NCBI GenBank assembly: GCA_035602605.1
Contig: DATNLZ010000079.1
Span: forward strand, 1 to 64,000
From: DASQHY01 sp035602605
GTDB lineage: Bacteria; Acidobacteriota; Terriglobia; Acidiferrales; UBA7541
DNA: 64,000 nt
Direction: 5' to 3'
Shown: positions 44,413-54,091 of the stretch, piece after piece
Layout of the letters: each line of letters starts with the position of its first letter
Position numbering within the stretch: position 1 is the first letter of the stretch
Translations under genes and position numbers: made by a program
The notes under the pieces: generated by a model
What the model saw: only the letters and a program-made list of their open reading frames with translations
What the model was told of the DNA's origin: nothing
Database searches by the model: none

Positions 44413-47049
44413 ATGAGCTCCGGATTGCATTCTCGCCGAAATCCCACCAAGAAACGAAAACCGAGGCTGCCGGAGCGAAGACTGGCTCCACTCCGTGCCA
44501 TTACGTACATTGATGGGACAGGAGTGCTGACGATTGGGCCTGAGACCATTACTGCGGAAGGCTCCGGTTGGAAAGCCTTCGGGCTGAGCTCCGTACCCAT
44601 GGAATGGGTGCCAAGGTTCCTTGTTATTAGCTCGGAGTGCTTTCGAAGTGCGCAGGCAAAACAGAAATTGCAGGGAATGCTGAAAGATGGTCTCGCACTG
44701 GCAGGCGTGCAGGGTTCCGTTGTGATGGTTCGATCAAGTGGAATTGCGGAGACAATCGAGCATCGGGGGAGGTTGGTTTCTGGCCTCTGCTCTCCAGATG
44801 AAATCATCACGACGGTAGAGAAATGGCTTGCCACGTTGTCAGAATCGATCAGGGACAGCATACATTGGATTGTCCAAGAGCACGTTCAATGCGTCAGGCA
44901 GGGACACCTTTCAAATGAAAGACGAGTGAGTAAGGAGAAACGAGATTGGGTCGCGGAGTTGGAACTGAAGGAAGAGGCAATAGGGTACTCGATTCCTGTT
45001 GCGGTCCGCCGATGGCGTGACGGCGACAGGATTGCGGATTCCTTGCTGCATTGCACTTCGGAATTGGAAATCAGTTTTTGCTTGAAGCGCGTGGCGATGT
45101 GGGCTGAGCGCCTAACATCGCGGATGCATTTCGAGTGGGTGTGGAATGGGTCGGAGATTCGAGTCGTTCAAGCGGACATAGCAGAGCCGCCCGCCGGTGT
45201 CGATCCACACTCCTTGATCCCTTCCCAGATTCCCGGCGTAGAAATTGGAAAGCTGTCCGGATTCAAGCTAGCGGCCGCTTCGCACTGTGAACGCTATCCG
45301 AAGCTCAGAAATGCCAAGCTATACCAAACGCTTGGTTACTCGATGCCGAAGTTCTATGTGCTCGACAACGCGACGGAATTGGCCGCGATCCTCGGCGGGC
45401 AGATATCAGCGGTAGTCGATCGCGATCTGAGCGAGCTTACAAAGCGCCCTCTCATTCTTCGGACGGATGGCACCAACATTCCTCCTGAGAAACGTGAAAT
45501 GTTGCCCCGCAGTGAGCACCTTCGAACGCCCGAGGACGCGAAAGCGTGGCTCTTTGGACCGTTCCGAGCCGCACTTGAAAAAGACCAACTCCAACCGTCA
45601 TCTCTATGTTTGATAGGGCATCACTTCATTCCTTCGCTTGCCTCCGCTTGGGCCCGCGCCGAGCCCGGGAAGCGTTTCGTCAGAATAGAGGCGCTTTGGG
45701 GTCTTCCTGAAGGCCTCTATTGGTATTCCCATGACACTTACGAGGTGGACACGAAGGAGTCCGTCATCAAGCAGGACAAGCAAAAGGGCGCCCTCGACTA
45801 CAACTGGTGGGAACGCCTGCGATACAAAGGGACTTTTATTGCTCCTGACGCACGCGGAAGTTGGGTGCCCAATCAGACGAAGGTGCCGCTGGACTGGCGC
45901 TCCAGCATAAACAAACAGGACTGGCTTTTTGAAATAGCCAACACGACCCGGCTCATTGCTGAGCGCGAAAAGTTCGCTGTGGCCGTTATGTGGTTCATTG
46001 GAAATCACACTGCAGCGACGAAGCACGCGGTGCTTCCGTGGTTTCATGATCGATCAAGACTGGAGACAGCTCCCAAGGCGGCGCCACGGCGTAAGCTGAC
46101 AACGTCTCGGGACCTCACCCTGCGAAGTGTTCCGGACTGGGAGAACCTGCAACAGCAGGTAGCGGCCGGCAAGCGAGTCGAGCGAGTGATTGTTGAACCG
46201 ACGGACAGCAATCTAATTCGGAATGTGGATTTTGCGCGGGATTTGGCCGACTTTGCTGCCGCCAATAAGATTGTCATCGAACTTGCTGGAGGCGTGCTCT
46301 CGCATGCCTACTACGTGCTTCAGCGGCAGGGCGCCCAAGTTGAATGCACCGATCTCTTTGGCACCGATGAGGACGTGGTTGAATACAACAAGCTGGTTCG
46401 AGACAAAATTCCAAGAACGATCGAAGCCAGGGGCGAGCGTGTCGAGCTCGTCCGGCTTCGAGGAGACGCCCTGACCTCTGAGCTTCGCCAGAAACTGGTC
46501 GAAGAGGCTCTAGAGGCGCTGGACGTCAAGTCTGGCGACGATCTCGTGGGAGAGCTGGCCGACGTGGAAGAAGTTATCGCAGGACTCCGCACTGCGCTCC
46601 GCCTGAGCAAGGAGCAGATTGAGACAGAACGTTTGGAAAAGCGGAAGCGCAGGGGAGCGTTTCGGCGCGGATATATGCTGACCAAAACTTCGACTCCGCA
46701 CTCGCTCGAAAAGGAGGTCACCACCGAGCCCATGCTCGACTTGACTCCTAACAAATCAAAAGGTCGCGTGATATCAAACCCGGCGGACATTCCGTCGACG
46801 CCCATTTACCGGCGTCCTGATCTGCGTCAGCTTGAGCAGGAATTGGAAAAGCTCTTTGTCTTTGAAACAGAGATGAAGAGAACGACAAATCTGACCGAGA
46901 CGGTTAACTTTACATTGCCAACGGACAGAGGTGCCACTCGCGAGTTTTCGTTGACGGTTGAGCTTCGGCGAGAGCGCTCGTCATTTCGAACGAGTGTCCG
47001 ATTGCGTATGCGACCTTCGCAACTCGTCATCGACTTTCCGGAATCCTAG
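44413..47049 (+). CDS. duplicated ATP-grasp (PEP-synthase N-terminal-like) / MazG-like fusion
   Basis: An 878-residue protein. Residues ~95-260 resemble the PEP-synthase/PPDK nucleotide-binding domain: VMVRSSGIAET near 105, WIVQEHV, and HFEWVWNGSEIRVVQAD. Residues ~345-450 resemble another part of that domain: PLILRTDGTNIP and VRIEALWGLPEGLYW near 426. The phosphohistidine swivel and PEP-binding barrel of the real enzymes are missing. Residues ~655-765 are a MazG-like pyrophosphohydrolase (YNKLVRDKIPRTIEARG, VEEALEAL, GELADVEEVI, ending in an RRGAFRRGY-type motif). A further ~90-residue tail is unfamiliar. Seven bases after the methylase gene, last of the operon. Confidence 0.7.
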   Translation: MSSGLHSRRNPTKKRKPRLPERRLAPLRAITYIDGTGVLTIGPETITAEGSGWKAFGLSSVPMEWVPRFLVISSECFRSAQAKQKLQGMLKDGLALAGVQGSVVMVRSSGIAETIEHRGRLVSGLCSPDEIITTVEKWLATLSESIRDSIHWIVQEHVQCVRQGHLSNERRVSKEKRDWVAELELKEEAIGYSIPVAVRRWRDGDRIADSLLHCTSELEISFCLKRVAMWAERLTSRMHFEWVWNGSEIRVVQADIAEPPAGVDPHSLIPSQIPGVEIGKLSGFKLAAASHCERYPKLRNAKLYQTLGYSMPKFYVLDNATELAAILGGQISAVVDRDLSELTKRPLILRTDGTNIPPEKREMLPRSEHLRTPEDAKAWLFGPFRAALEKDQLQPSSLCLIGHHFIPSLASAWARAEPGKRFVRIEALWGLPEGLYWYSHDTYEVDTKESVIKQDKQKGALDYNWWERLRYKGTFIAPDARGSWVPNQTKVPLDWRSSINKQDWLFEIANTTRLIAEREKFAVAVMWFIGNHTAATKHAVLPWFHDRSRLETAPKAAPRRKLTTSRDLTLRSVPDWENLQQQVAAGKRVERVIVEPTDSNLIRNVDFARDLADFAAANKIVIELAGGVLSHAYYVLQRQGAQVECTDLFGTDEDVVEYNKLVRDKIPRTIEARGERVELVRLRGDALTSELRQKLVEEALEALDVKSGDDLVGELADVEEVIAGLRTALRLSKEQIETERLEKRKRRGAFRRGYMLTKTSTPHSLEKEVTTEPMLDLTPNKSKGRVISNPADIPSTPIYRRPDLRQLEQELEKLFVFETEMKRTTNLTETVNFTLPTDRGATREFSLTVELRRERSSFRTSVRLRMRPSQLVIDFPES

Positions 47050-47231
47050 TTCGACATATCCCTAGCCGAACCGTCAGCTGGCATGTGGCCATTCTTACGG
47101 GCGTCACAACCGCGCTGAGCCAATTGAGCATTGCCCGGAGTGGTCTTTCCCTGTTTACTGTAGGGAATGATGTGATCGACGGTGCTGTTACCTGTGCCAG
47201 CAGCGGTCTCAATTCGCCGCGGTTGTAGCAA
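47046..47231 (-). CDS. truncated HNH endonuclease domain
   Basis: A 61-residue frame starting at TTG inside the 3' end of the methylase gene. VDHIIPYSKQGKTTPGNAQL and RGCDARKNG match the beta-beta-alpha metal core of HNH nucleases (DHI-P-S-G-T-N-Q-L-C-x-x-K), except that the final Asn is Asp. Full HNH enzymes have more sequence on the N-terminal side, so this is a remnant or a very small partner. Overlaps the methylase by 23 bases and ends convergently against the MazG fusion gene. Confidence 0.5.
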   Translation of the reverse strand: MLQPRRIETAAGTGNSTVDHIIPYSKQGKTTPGNAQLAQRGCDARKNGHMPADGSARDMSN

Positions 47232-50200
47232 CCTCGTAAGATTCTTGGTCCGTTTCGCTGCCGACGCGATATTTCAGATGGTAGTTCATTACGAAGTCCA
47301 ATTCGCTAGATGAGAACGTGAAAGACTCAGCTAGCATGGTGTCGATCTCGTCGATTACGCTTTTAGACTGAACAGCACTGATCTCGTCGTACTCGATCTT
47401 GTGCCCCTGTTTGGTTGAAATTATCTTCCTCTTGGAATTCTCCTTCAGACTGCGCATCAACCTGGCGGACAGGGCGCTCCAGTCGTCTCGATTCCAACTA
47501 GCCGGAATCGGAAACTCTCTTACAAAGCTGTCGTTGATGTGCTCACAGTCGCACAGTGCGCTGTAAAGCCAGTAAAACAAAGACGAATTGAGTAGGCACG
47601 TCGCAAAACTAGCTGCTGAGTGCGAGATGAAGTGGATCGTTCGGCCGTGCGGCGGCTCGATCCGCTGGCCGTTACGCCTGAAGAATGGCGCACCCTCAAC
47701 AGCCTTGACCCAGTAGCGGCATGCCTCTTGGTAATACATGAACCATTTCGAATCGCTACATGCCAGCGTTCCCAACACGCTTGGCTGCGCTGCAATCTTA
47801 TTGTAGAGATTGACTTCGAGTTCGGAACCGAGCTTGGCTATGCGATGACGATTCCTACGAACTCCGTGTTGCTCTAAGCAGAGTCCCTCCATGACATGCG
47901 GTCTCTCCTCTGAATAGAATCGGTTCACGTTCGCCGTGATGAATCTGAGTTCAACAGCTAGAGGAGTGGAGATCAAAATCACTACTGGCATTTCCACGTC
48001 AGTGAAAACGGATTGAGGGCGACGAGGGAACGGAATAGCATGAACAATGCCTCGCCGCTCAAGCATGGTTTGTAGTGGTTCCATACGCTCCGAGGATATC
48101 GCCGTCAGTTGGACGATCAGACCTACATTGGCTGTCTTCTTTGCCAATCTCAGCGATTGCTCAAAAAAGAATGCATAAAGATTCCTTGTTGTGATCGTCT
48201 CAAAACGAGAGTCAAGGATGCGATAGCTAACGTTTTTGCTGGGATAAACTACATATGGTGGGTTGCCGATGACAGCATCGAAGCCGCCGCTCTGCATTCT
48301 TCCGTAGAACTCGACAAACCAGTGGAAAGGCTGGTGGGTTGCTTGCCAGTTCGCGAAACCCGCTTTGTCGTCGGCGCGAATGCCGTGCACACCAGAGAGA
48401 TACAAATCAAGCTCCTGTCGCAATTGATCGAGACGCTTCTGCACTTCCGCCTTTGACGCCGCGAACTCCTCTGCTGGAACTCCATGTTTGACTTGCAGTT
48501 CGCGGAATCGCTCAAAGGCGACTTCAGCCTGTTGGCCACGCTCTTTGATGTCTTGGAGTTTGTTGTCGAAATCCAACGTACTTTTCAGCACACCTTTTAG
48601 TTCAGCCTCTGTTGTAAATCCGACGAGAGAGTTACCCGCGCGGATGTTGAAGTCGATGTCAGGAAGCGGCTCGATGTCCTCGTGGGCCTCCACTTGCGCT
48701 ACCAGCTTGAGAAAGAGGCGTAGCTTACATATTTCTGTCGCCTCTTCCATGATGTCCACGCCATGGAGGTTGTTTAGAACAATCGATTTGAGGATGAAAT
48801 ACCGTGGGCTTGGGTGTCGGGCCTTATCGTTCATTTCTTCGATCGTCTGGCGAAAATCTCTGAATTTCTCCGGGCTGTGTTTCTCGCCGGAGCGGTCGAG
48901 GTCATCCACGAAAGCCTGCATCCGCACAAGGCACGCATCGTACAGACGCTCAAGAATGTTCAGTGCTGCGAACAGAAATGCGCCTGAGCCGCAGGCGGGA
49001 TCAAGGACGGAGATGTCGCGGATCGCCTTGTAGAATGCGCGAACGAGCTCTGGACCTTCGGAGGCCGCAATCACTTCCTCTGCAAAACGACGCAAGTCGA
49101 GGTTGTACGTAATGAGATCATCGACTGCCCGAATCTCACCTGCCGCCAATTTTTTGCGAATCTCCACACATCGCGTCCGCCGCGCAACGACTTCTCGCCA
49201 TGTTTCGGTCGCCAATGCGTGCTGAGGTTCAGCCGGCTTGTTCCACCCACCCCGACCTCCAAGTACCTTCAGACCAGCATCGATCTCCTTCGGCAACGGC
49301 TCATCGATCCCTTTCAGCATCGATGCATGAATGTAGCGGTCAGGATCGACCTGAAGGAGCCTCCAGATGGATTGCTGTCCATCGAATGCGATTCTGCAAG
49401 AATTGCGCGCCATCTCAAACAATGCCGGGACAATCGTATTTTTACCGATGTACTCGGTAATGTCTTCCTTCGTGTAGTAGGCTCCCATCTCTCTCTGATT
49501 GATGTACTTCTCAAAGACGTAGCCGAGAACATCAGGATTAATCTCGCGGCCAGTACGGGTGGGACGATCATCGAGGTGCCAGTCGTACTGCTCGAAGAAG
49601 GAAAAGATGCGCTCAAATGCTTTGTCTGGAACCTCTATATGCCTGCCGTGAACCTTCTCAATCTGATGCTCGAGAAATAGACCACCGTTTAGGTATGGCA
49701 CTCGGCCCAAGATCCGATTCGTCACAGCGCTGCGCTGATCCTCCCGTTTCCCAAAGCCGTCAAAAAACAGATGGCAAAGGAATTCGCGGTAGAATCGATC
49801 TTTACCTCGGCGCTGACTCTGAGCCAGCTTGTTCGTCAGGTAATGCTGGTCGTCGTCAAGAAATCCTTTCTTCTGAATGAAGTAGATGAACATGAGTCGA
49901 TTCAGCATCACTGAGGCATGCCACCGTTGCAGCTTCTCGTCCGGAATTCCCTTTGTGAACTTCAGGAAGGCGTCGTGCTCATTTTTGAACAGCTCATAGA
50001 ACTTCTTAGTGACCTTCTCTACATCGAATGCACTTCCGACCTTCGCGACTGTTTCAGCGACGTTGGCTTCTTCCTCTAGTCCGAACGCAATGCCTTCAAT
50101 TTTCTGAACCAGAGCGTCACCGGACTGGCTGGCATAAAAGAGCTGCTCCCGGCAGGCCGAGGGCTTTCCCGCCTCGCGCTTCACCCATTGCCAGACCTGA

Positions 50201-50493
50201 ACTGTCTTAGCATTGTCATGAAAGATGATGATGTGCTCGCGCGCCGTCTTGGAAATGTGAGTATCGATCTTGCGTCGGCTGGCGTACTTCGGAAACTGAC
50301 TATCGTTGGGCGGAACGCACTCAAATACTGCCATCCCGCGCTGAGCCACAGGTTTGAGCGTGTATGTGATTCCGTCTACAGGTACTTCCAACGGTCGGGT
50401 CGGGAAGTGATTCCACATTAGTTCCTGCGTGAAGAGCCCCGCGAAGTCAAATGCCTTTAACCGTTGTTGAATCCTTTGGTGATCGGTAGCCAC
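47209..50493 (-). CDS. large Eco57I-type adenine methylase (restriction-modification)
   Basis: A 1094-residue protein. Residues ~1-330 are an N-terminal domain, ~480-760 a class I methyltransferase with motif I DPACGSGAF near 497 and catalytic NPPY near 742, and the C-terminal ~300 residues probably contain the target-recognition domain. The size and layout match type IIG or BREX/PglX-like methylases. It modifies adenine at a specific site to protect self DNA. Nine bases downstream of the PLD-SNF2 helicase, same operon. Confidence 0.88.
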   Translation of the reverse strand: MATDHQRIQQRLKAFDFAGLFTQELMWNHFPTRPLEVPVDGITYTLKPVAQRGMAVFECVPPNDSQFPKYASRRKIDTHISKTAREHIIIFHDNAKTVQVWQWVKREAGKPSACREQLFYASQSGDALVQKIEGIAFGLEEEANVAETVAKVGSAFDVEKVTKKFYELFKNEHDAFLKFTKGIPDEKLQRWHASVMLNRLMFIYFIQKKGFLDDDQHYLTNKLAQSQRRGKDRFYREFLCHLFFDGFGKREDQRSAVTNRILGRVPYLNGGLFLEHQIEKVHGRHIEVPDKAFERIFSFFEQYDWHLDDRPTRTGREINPDVLGYVFEKYINQREMGAYYTKEDITEYIGKNTIVPALFEMARNSCRIAFDGQQSIWRLLQVDPDRYIHASMLKGIDEPLPKEIDAGLKVLGGRGGWNKPAEPQHALATETWREVVARRTRCVEIRKKLAAGEIRAVDDLITYNLDLRRFAEEVIAASEGPELVRAFYKAIRDISVLDPACGSGAFLFAALNILERLYDACLVRMQAFVDDLDRSGEKHSPEKFRDFRQTIEEMNDKARHPSPRYFILKSIVLNNLHGVDIMEEATEICKLRLFLKLVAQVEAHEDIEPLPDIDFNIRAGNSLVGFTTEAELKGVLKSTLDFDNKLQDIKERGQQAEVAFERFRELQVKHGVPAEEFAASKAEVQKRLDQLRQELDLYLSGVHGIRADDKAGFANWQATHQPFHWFVEFYGRMQSGGFDAVIGNPPYVVYPSKNVSYRILDSRFETITTRNLYAFFFEQSLRLAKKTANVGLIVQLTAISSERMEPLQTMLERRGIVHAIPFPRRPQSVFTDVEMPVVILISTPLAVELRFITANVNRFYSEERPHVMEGLCLEQHGVRRNRHRIAKLGSELEVNLYNKIAAQPSVLGTLACSDSKWFMYYQEACRYWVKAVEGAPFFRRNGQRIEPPHGRTIHFISHSAASFATCLLNSSLFYWLYSALCDCEHINDSFVREFPIPASWNRDDWSALSARLMRSLKENSKRKIISTKQGHKIEYDEISAVQSKSVIDEIDTMLAESFTFSSSELDFVMNYHLKYRVGSETDQESYEVATTAAN

Positions 50494-50502
50494 GATTGTC
50501 CG

Positions 50503-53500
50503 TTATCCCTTCGAAGACAGCCCAAGCGAACAAATGATCTGTGGCTCTTGCGACTCGACTTGTTCTTCGACCCTACACAATCGATCCTGCGTCCATAGCG
50601 ATACTACGAAATCCGCAAGTTGTTGGTCGTTTATGCCCAGCTTCATTTGCCTGTTCAGTGCATCCGCGGCACTCTGCTGCAAAGGATATCGATAGATCTG
50701 GTCAATTGCTTTCGCGAGATCCTGTGTTGCGAAAAGCGAACCTTCAATGTGAGTGGAGTAAGTCTTCAGGCGCTCGTACGCTCTGAATCGTGCTCCCGAA
50801 GGGCGCCCCAATTGACCACCGATTGACTTCTCTTCCTGGACCATCTGGCGGACGCCCTTTTCCACGAGTTCGTGATGGTTCGGAATTCGCGGTGCAGGAG
50901 TCGTGTCGACCGTGCACTCTGCGGCTTTCAAGATTGACAACTGAGATTCGGTAACGCTCTTTCCCTCGTTATTGACCCATGTCAGGGAGTCGTTTCCCTC
51001 GGCCGTCCGCATATACACCAGAACCCCTTCAGGCTGATTGGGGGTTGGCACATGCGGCTTCGTGGAATAAACGACCTTCGGAAGGTCGGCAATAACCTTT
51101 TGCAATTTCGGGTCAGCATCAATCGCGTTCTTCCAAATCTGATAAGCATATGACGCGAGATCAACCTCGCTATCTGTCTCTTCAAGGGCACTCGATTTCT
51201 CATTGTACAAATCAAGAATCGGTTTGTCGTCCATGTCATCCTCGAAGAATGTTTCGTCACTACCTACTACCTCCGCATTTTGCCTGAGACGCAGCCGGAC
51301 CCGTCTCCGCAGGTTTATGATTCTCTCTACCCCGTCGGCGGGCAGAAAAGAGTGGCAATGGATCTTGTCGGAATGCTGGCCGATGCGATCGACTCGGCCG
51401 GCACGCTGAATGAGTCGAATAATCGCCCAGGGCAAATCGTAGTTGACCACGACGGCGCAATCCTGAAGATTTTGGCCCTCACTCAAAACGTCCGTCGCAA
51501 CCAACACCCGGAGCTCGTCGTCAACCTTAACGCTGTCTCGCTTCTTGTTGCTTTCGGGGCTAAAGCGATATGCCATCACTGTAGGATTCTCTGTCTCACC
51601 GCTAACCCCTTCAAGCTTCGCAATTCCACGTACCTTAAGCTGTTGGGTGACGTAGTTGAGAGTGTCCGCAAATTGGGTGAAGACAAGCACCTTTGCCTTC
51701 GGGTATTTTTTGGTAAGCAACGCCTGCAATGCGTCCAACTTCGCATCTTTTGCAGCGTCCCACGATCCACATTTCTTCAGGACGTCAATCAAGGCATGCG
51801 CATCGTTCCGAAGGTCTGACTCCAGGGTGTTTACGAAAAGCGACGGGCGTAGCCATTTGAACCGCTTCTTCAGTTCCGTCGAGTAACGCTCGTAGATCTC
51901 CCCCGCGCGTCTCCGAAACGTCGATTCGTCGCGCAGGAACGCAGCGGCATTGGCGTTGACTTCGCCCTCGTCGTCGCCATCATCAGCATTCTCCGTCAGC
52001 AGATCATCGATGTCTTTATCGCCGAGCCGGGCGTCTAGGTATTCTGCGCCCTGGGTTCCAATAGGAATTGAAAGGTTGTTTTCAATGGCGTGTAGGCAGA
52101 TAAAGTTTCTCAGCACATGCCTTTCCAGGGACTGAATGAATGCCGGTCCACCGCTCTCCAGACGCTTGAAGAGGTTTGTCCGGCAGAACCCCATGAGCCT
52201 CTTGCCGGCACGAGATAGCTTCTTGATTTCTTTACCTTCCGCTTCCGTGGGCGGCTCATGGGGTGTCGCCTTGATGTAGTTGCCCAAGCCGTAGCGCGGA
52301 AGTGTGAGTCCATTGACGGCGTTTACCACGTCATCGGAGTACAGGCGAGCATACTGATCGTTCAAATCGTGCTCGTCAAAGACGAACGTTTCGGTCTTGG
52401 GCATTCTGTCCGGAAAATAGAACCTATCACCGCTTTCAAACGTTAGGAATTTGCGCCCATTCTTCGGGTCAGTTTTCGCGTAGTTGTCTTTGATAAAACT
52501 TCGCGTGCGGCGAATCAAATACAAGCGCATCAAATCACGCCAATCGTCGGGATACTCACTCTTTTCAAACGCTGCGAGGGAGCGAACTGGACATTGGTGA
52601 CGGCGAACGAACTCGGTCTCGCCTAATTCCTTCAGCAGCCGCTCCGGTCGTATCGCAAGGTCTTGGTCGGCCGCGACAAACAATTGCAACTGAGAGGAAA
52701 GGTCAAGGTAGGTCTTGTTGTAAGGGGTCGCGGATAGCAGAATGCACTTGCTAGTGTTCTTCTCGATGTACTCCTTGATGGCTCTGTAACGTCGTCCCTC
52801 CCGATTACGGAGATTGTGGCTTTCGTCAATCAGAACCAAGCGATACCGAGGGGTGTCGGGCAATTCGTTTATGACGGTGCTGATTGACATCACTTTCGCT
52901 GCCATCCTGTATTGATGAACGTAGTCCTGCCACATGCTGATCAGGTTCTTGGGGCAGATAATTAGCGTCTCTGTTCCGTGGTCGTCTTGGAAAATACGTG
53001 CCAGAGCAACAGCCATAAACGTCTTGCCAAGGCCCACCACGTCTCCAATCACGACGCCGTTACGTTTGTTCAGATAATGAGCAGCAATCCTGACAGCCGC
53101 GGTCTGAAAAGCCAGCAGTTGATTGCCGAAGTCTTTTGGAACCTTGAATTCTGAAAGACCCGCGCGCGCCTCCTGCGACAGGTGGTACGCAATGTTCAAA
53201 TAAATGTGGTATGGAGGAATTACTTCTTCGCGCGCCCAGCTAGTGTCGATGATCTCGGCGAGGTCTTTTGAAATGTCAATGCACCAGGGGTCAGCCCATT
53301 GATCTTCGAACCACATTTGTAATTTTTTGCAGGCATCATGGTCGAGCACATCAACGTTAAGCTCACCCTGTTTTGACAGCCCTGCGAGTGTCAGATTGCT
53401 GCTTCCAACGAATCCGATACTGGGGTTGTTTGGGTCGGTTCGGTGGACGAGATACAACTTGGCATGAAGGGGATGCCTCAGAAACAGCTTTACGGCGACC

Positions 53501-53880
53501 TTTCTCGCTCGTAGCTGCCTGCTCAAGCGACGGAGCCCTGCTTCGTCAGCGTCGTTTGGAGCACCAATTGTCAGCTGGGCTCGGAATTCTTGTGCCGCGG
53601 TCTTTTTTAGACGCAGTGCGGCCTGCTGATCCAGACCATCGGGGCCTGCAATAAGGCTGAACCCTTCCCGCAGTTCATCTTGGGGCAGCTTCTGCATCCC
53701 GACGATAACCCGGCAACAGGCACCGTCGCCGCCGGGCCACACGTCGATCAAGTGGTCAATTTGCTTCCAACCGCGGAGGTTGAAATAGCCAACACAGAAG
53801 TCAGCCCTTTCTGAAATCTTGAGGGTGTCAGACAGGGCGGGAAGCAAAGACAGGCTTATGTTGTCGAAAATTCTCGGCAT
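50503..53880 (-). CDS. phospholipase-D-nuclease / SNF2 helicase
   Basis: A 1125-residue protein. Residues ~1-200 are a PLD-type nuclease domain (HAKLYLVH near 137 and GSSNLTLAGLS, one HKD half-site). SNF2-like ATPase follows: GDVVGLGKTFMAVA near 282, LIDESHNLRN near 351, LSATPYNKT and a C-terminal helicase lobe with the RAGRVDRIGQ box. Such fusions act as the restriction arm beside large adenine methylases in phage defence. Predicted to cut unmodified DNA in an ATP-dependent way, by homology. The intergenic 211 bases upstream hold the promoter; no clear boxes chosen. Confidence 0.88.
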   Translation of the reverse strand: MPRIFDNISLSLLPALSDTLKISERADFCVGYFNLRGWKQIDHLIDVWPGGDGACCRVIVGMQKLPQDELREGFSLIAGPDGLDQQAALRLKKTAAQEFRAQLTIGAPNDADEAGLRRLSRQLRARKVAVKLFLRHPLHAKLYLVHRTDPNNPSIGFVGSSNLTLAGLSKQGELNVDVLDHDACKKLQMWFEDQWADPWCIDISKDLAEIIDTSWAREEVIPPYHIYLNIAYHLSQEARAGLSEFKVPKDFGNQLLAFQTAAVRIAAHYLNKRNGVVIGDVVGLGKTFMAVALARIFQDDHGTETLIICPKNLISMWQDYVHQYRMAAKVMSISTVINELPDTPRYRLVLIDESHNLRNREGRRYRAIKEYIEKNTSKCILLSATPYNKTYLDLSSQLQLFVAADQDLAIRPERLLKELGETEFVRRHQCPVRSLAAFEKSEYPDDWRDLMRLYLIRRTRSFIKDNYAKTDPKNGRKFLTFESGDRFYFPDRMPKTETFVFDEHDLNDQYARLYSDDVVNAVNGLTLPRYGLGNYIKATPHEPPTEAEGKEIKKLSRAGKRLMGFCRTNLFKRLESGGPAFIQSLERHVLRNFICLHAIENNLSIPIGTQGAEYLDARLGDKDIDDLLTENADDGDDEGEVNANAAAFLRDESTFRRRAGEIYERYSTELKKRFKWLRPSLFVNTLESDLRNDAHALIDVLKKCGSWDAAKDAKLDALQALLTKKYPKAKVLVFTQFADTLNYVTQQLKVRGIAKLEGVSGETENPTVMAYRFSPESNKKRDSVKVDDELRVLVATDVLSEGQNLQDCAVVVNYDLPWAIIRLIQRAGRVDRIGQHSDKIHCHSFLPADGVERIINLRRRVRLRLRQNAEVVGSDETFFEDDMDDKPILDLYNEKSSALEETDSEVDLASYAYQIWKNAIDADPKLQKVIADLPKVVYSTKPHVPTPNQPEGVLVYMRTAEGNDSLTWVNNEGKSVTESQLSILKAAECTVDTTPAPRIPNHHELVEKGVRQMVQEEKSIGGQLGRPSGARFRAYERLKTYSTHIEGSLFATQDLAKAIDQIYRYPLQQSAADALNRQMKLGINDQQLADFVVSLWTQDRLCRVEEQVESQEPQIICSLGLSSKG

Positions 53881-54091
53881 TCACGGTCCATCAATTGTGC
53901 ATCTGAACGGATGCCGCGAGAGTATCACTGAAACGGGGGCTAGCCACAGCCCCCGGCAGCCCTGTTGACTTCAAACTAACGATGAATGTCCCGGGCTGTC
54001 CGTAGGCAACTAAAGTTTCAAATTGACACGGCTGTCGACGGAAAATCTCGCCCTTGTTTAAGATACATACGGGCCTCGACGCGATCCGTCG

